Assembly (NCBI RefSeq): GCF_000341735.1 | Contig: NZ_KB455575.1 | Location: 800,102-864,101 of the forward strand | DNA: 64,000 nt | Origin: Methylotuvimicrobium buryatense 5G | GTDB lineage: Bacteria; Pseudomonadota; Gammaproteobacteria; Methylococcales; Methylomonadaceae | Direction: 5' to 3' | Shown here: in pieces, positions 62,845-64,000 of the stretch | Numbering within the stretch: the stretch's first letter is position 1 | Layout of the letters: each line of letters begins with the position of its first letter | Notes under the pieces: model-generated | Seen by the model: the letters and a program-made list of their open reading frames with translations, nothing else | What the model was told of the DNA's origin: nothing | Databases searched by the model: none | Program-made: the position numbers and the translations under genes

Positions 62845-64000
62845 TTGGCACAAATGCAGGATATTACCAGCCCAATGACATTGCTGGAAAAACGGGCAAC
62901 CGGTTCATTGGCGAGCATTTACGCATTAAGGATGTTGGGTTTGTTTATGATTATGCCGGTGTTGCCGTTATTTGCCGAGCATTTGGAAGGTTCCACGCCG
63001 CTTTTAATCGGGTTATCGGTCAGTATTTACGGATTAAGCCAGGCATTATTGCAAATCCCTTTCGGACTAATGTCCGATCGCTTTGGGCGAAAAAAATTAA
63101 TTATACTCGGCTTATTGCTGTTTGCCGCCGGCAGCGTGCTTTCGGCGATGTCAACGACGATTTACGGTGTGTTATTCGGTCGGGCTTTGCAAGGATCCGG
63201 AGCAATCGCCGCAGTCATTATGGCCTTGGTCGCCGATTTAACCCAGGAAGTCCATAGGACGAAAGCGATGGCCTTGATCGGTATCAGTATCGGCGTTTCG
63301 TTCGGTGTCGCGATCTCTGCAGGGCCTGTACTTGCAGGTTATGTCGGTGTTGAAGGTATTTTTTGGTTAACGGCGCTACTCTCATTAGCAGCGATAGTGG
63401 TCATTATTTATATCGTTCCGGACCCGATTCAGTCGAAAATTCACCGCGATGCCGAATTGATTCCGGGCCAGATAAAGCATGTGTTAAAAAATGCCGAGTT
63501 GCTAAGACTCAATTACGGTATTTTTATTCTGCATTTGATATTAACAGCCAGTTTTATTGTCATTCCTCTATTGATGAGGGATGCCGGATTAGGCGCTAGT
63601 CAACATGGGCAAGTTTATTTGCCTGTGTTTATCGTATCTTTATTGACCGCAATACCTTTTATTATTTTGGCTGAAAAAAAGCGTAAAATGAAACCCGTTT
63701 TTATCGGTGCGATTGCGGTTATCGTTGTATCAGAATTAGGCTTACAGTACTTTCATCAAAGTTTGCCCGGAATTGTTGTTTTTCTTTGGGTGTTTTTTTG
63801 CGGTTTCAATTTACTCGAAGCCACGTTACCTTCCTTGGTTTCTAAAACGGCACCGGGCGATATGAAAGGAACGGCCATGGGTTTTTATTCAACGTCTCAA
63901 TTTTTAGGGGCTTTTTTAGGGGGGGCGCTTGGAGGTTGGAGTTATGGCGAATTCGGCGGAAACGCTGTTTTTATTATGAGTGCTGTGGCGGGAGCGAGTT
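62845..64000 (+). CDS. MFS transporter, YajR type, 3' end cut by window edge
   Basis: First 385 residues of a major facilitator with about eleven membrane helices visible. It follows the Escherichia coli YajR pattern closely: LEKRATGSLASIYALRMLGL, QALLQIPFGLMSDRFGRKKL (motif A, G-x3-D-R-x-G-R-K), FGRALQGSGAIAAVIMALVA, DLTQEVHRTKAMALIG and GTAMGFYSTSQFLGAFLGG. YajR is a proton-linked drug or metabolite exporter whose substrate is unknown, and it carries a C-terminal ferredoxin-like domain that would lie beyond the window. TTG at 62845 is chosen because AGGAGA lies eight bases upstream; ATG 62854 is the alternative. The frame is open to the last base. Confidence 0.9.
   Translation, partial: MAQMQDITSPMTLLEKRATGSLASIYALRMLGLFMIMPVLPLFAEHLEGSTPLLIGLSVSIYGLSQALLQIPFGLMSDRFGRKKLIILGLLLFAAGSVLSAMSTTIYGVLFGRALQGSGAIAAVIMALVADLTQEVHRTKAMALIGISIGVSFGVAISAGPVLAGYVGVEGIFWLTALLSLAAIVVIIYIVPDPIQSKIHRDAELIPGQIKHVLKNAELLRLNYGIFILHLILTASFIVIPLLMRDAGLGASQHGQVYLPVFIVSLLTAIPFIILAEKKRKMKPVFIGAIAVIVVSELGLQYFHQSLPGIVVFLWVFFCGFNLLEATLPSLVSKTAPGDMKGTAMGFYSTSQFLGAFLGGALGGWSYGEFGGNAVFIMSAVAGAS

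Noticed and set aside
62808-63257. 149-codon frame overlapping the YajR-type gene
   Set aside because: It is an alternate frame of the transporter; the transporter frame has clear MFS motifs and a Shine-Dalgarno.

Overview
This 64-kb window looks like chromosome from a gammaproteobacterial (type I) methanotroph of the Methylococcaceae, closest in flavour to Methylomicrobium/Methylotuvimicrobium. The reasons are a fused hexulose-phosphate synthase/phosphohexuloisomerase (ribulose monophosphate cycle), a two-subunit NAD-linked formate dehydrogenase with a fused NuoE-NuoF-like beta subunit, a 'quinoprotein relay' pair (zinc metallohydrolase plus fused SoxYZ carrier) of the kind found near PQQ alcohol dehydrogenases, and gammaproteobacterial housekeeping order (nlpD-rpoS; hrcA-grpE-dnaK-dnaJ-dapB). 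The species is inferred, not proven. No rRNA, tRNA, CRISPR array or prophage was seen.

Layout. 1-6.4 kb: J-domain protein, nlpD, rpoS, a nitrilase/acetyltransferase pair, VanZ, a ferritin-like protein, NnrS. 6.6-15.4 kb (minus strand): a large MscK-type channel, agmatine-to-putrescine genes aguB and aguA, recN, nadK. 15.6-21.5 kb: heat-shock operon with CIRCE in front of hrcA, a sigma-32-like promoter in front of dnaK, then dapB. 22.3-28.2 kb: formate dehydrogenase fdhBA with a divergent LysR regulator and paired palindromes between them. 28.8-34.6 kb: quinoprotein relay pair, small lipoproteins, a Uma2 nuclease-fold protein, then mobA-fdhD, which mature formate dehydrogenase. 34.8-38.2 kb: DUF2835, HtpX, a PQQ-type sugar dehydrogenase, a Nudix hydrolase. 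38.9-45.8 kb: surface polysaccharide genes, including a glycosyltransferase and an amidotransferase of the exosortase-A (XrtA/PEP-CTERM) type, and a four-helix-bundle (S23) gene flanked by heptamer repeats. 45.9-48.9 kb: a compact AT-rich four-gene cassette (Tat-like secreted protein, PqqD-like protein, HPr-kinase-like kinase, nucleotidyltransferase), the best candidate for a poorly described system. 48.9-58.1 kb: PilZ, YihY, two MASE1 sensor proteins and a cytochrome c. 58.3-64 kb: proS, a zinc-ribbon protein, hps-phi and a YajR-type transporter cut by the window end.

C1 logic: the relay proteins would serve periplasmic quinoprotein oxidation of methanol, formate dehydrogenase (helped by MobA and FdhD) finishes oxidation to CO2 with NADH, and Hps-Phi fixes formaldehyde into hexulose phosphate.

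A second theme is the intergenic DNA. Almost every gap over 300 bp is filled by short non-coding hairpin-rich repeats. At least three families can be told apart by their ends: A (ends TATACC..., about 27-bp imperfect inverted repeats, 150-260 bp), B (ends GTAAYTATTCA, about 150-220 bp, 8-bp target duplications, so probably IS66-type MITEs) and C-like elements that share internal blocks with A but have other ends. They sit between functionally linked genes and may influence their expression.
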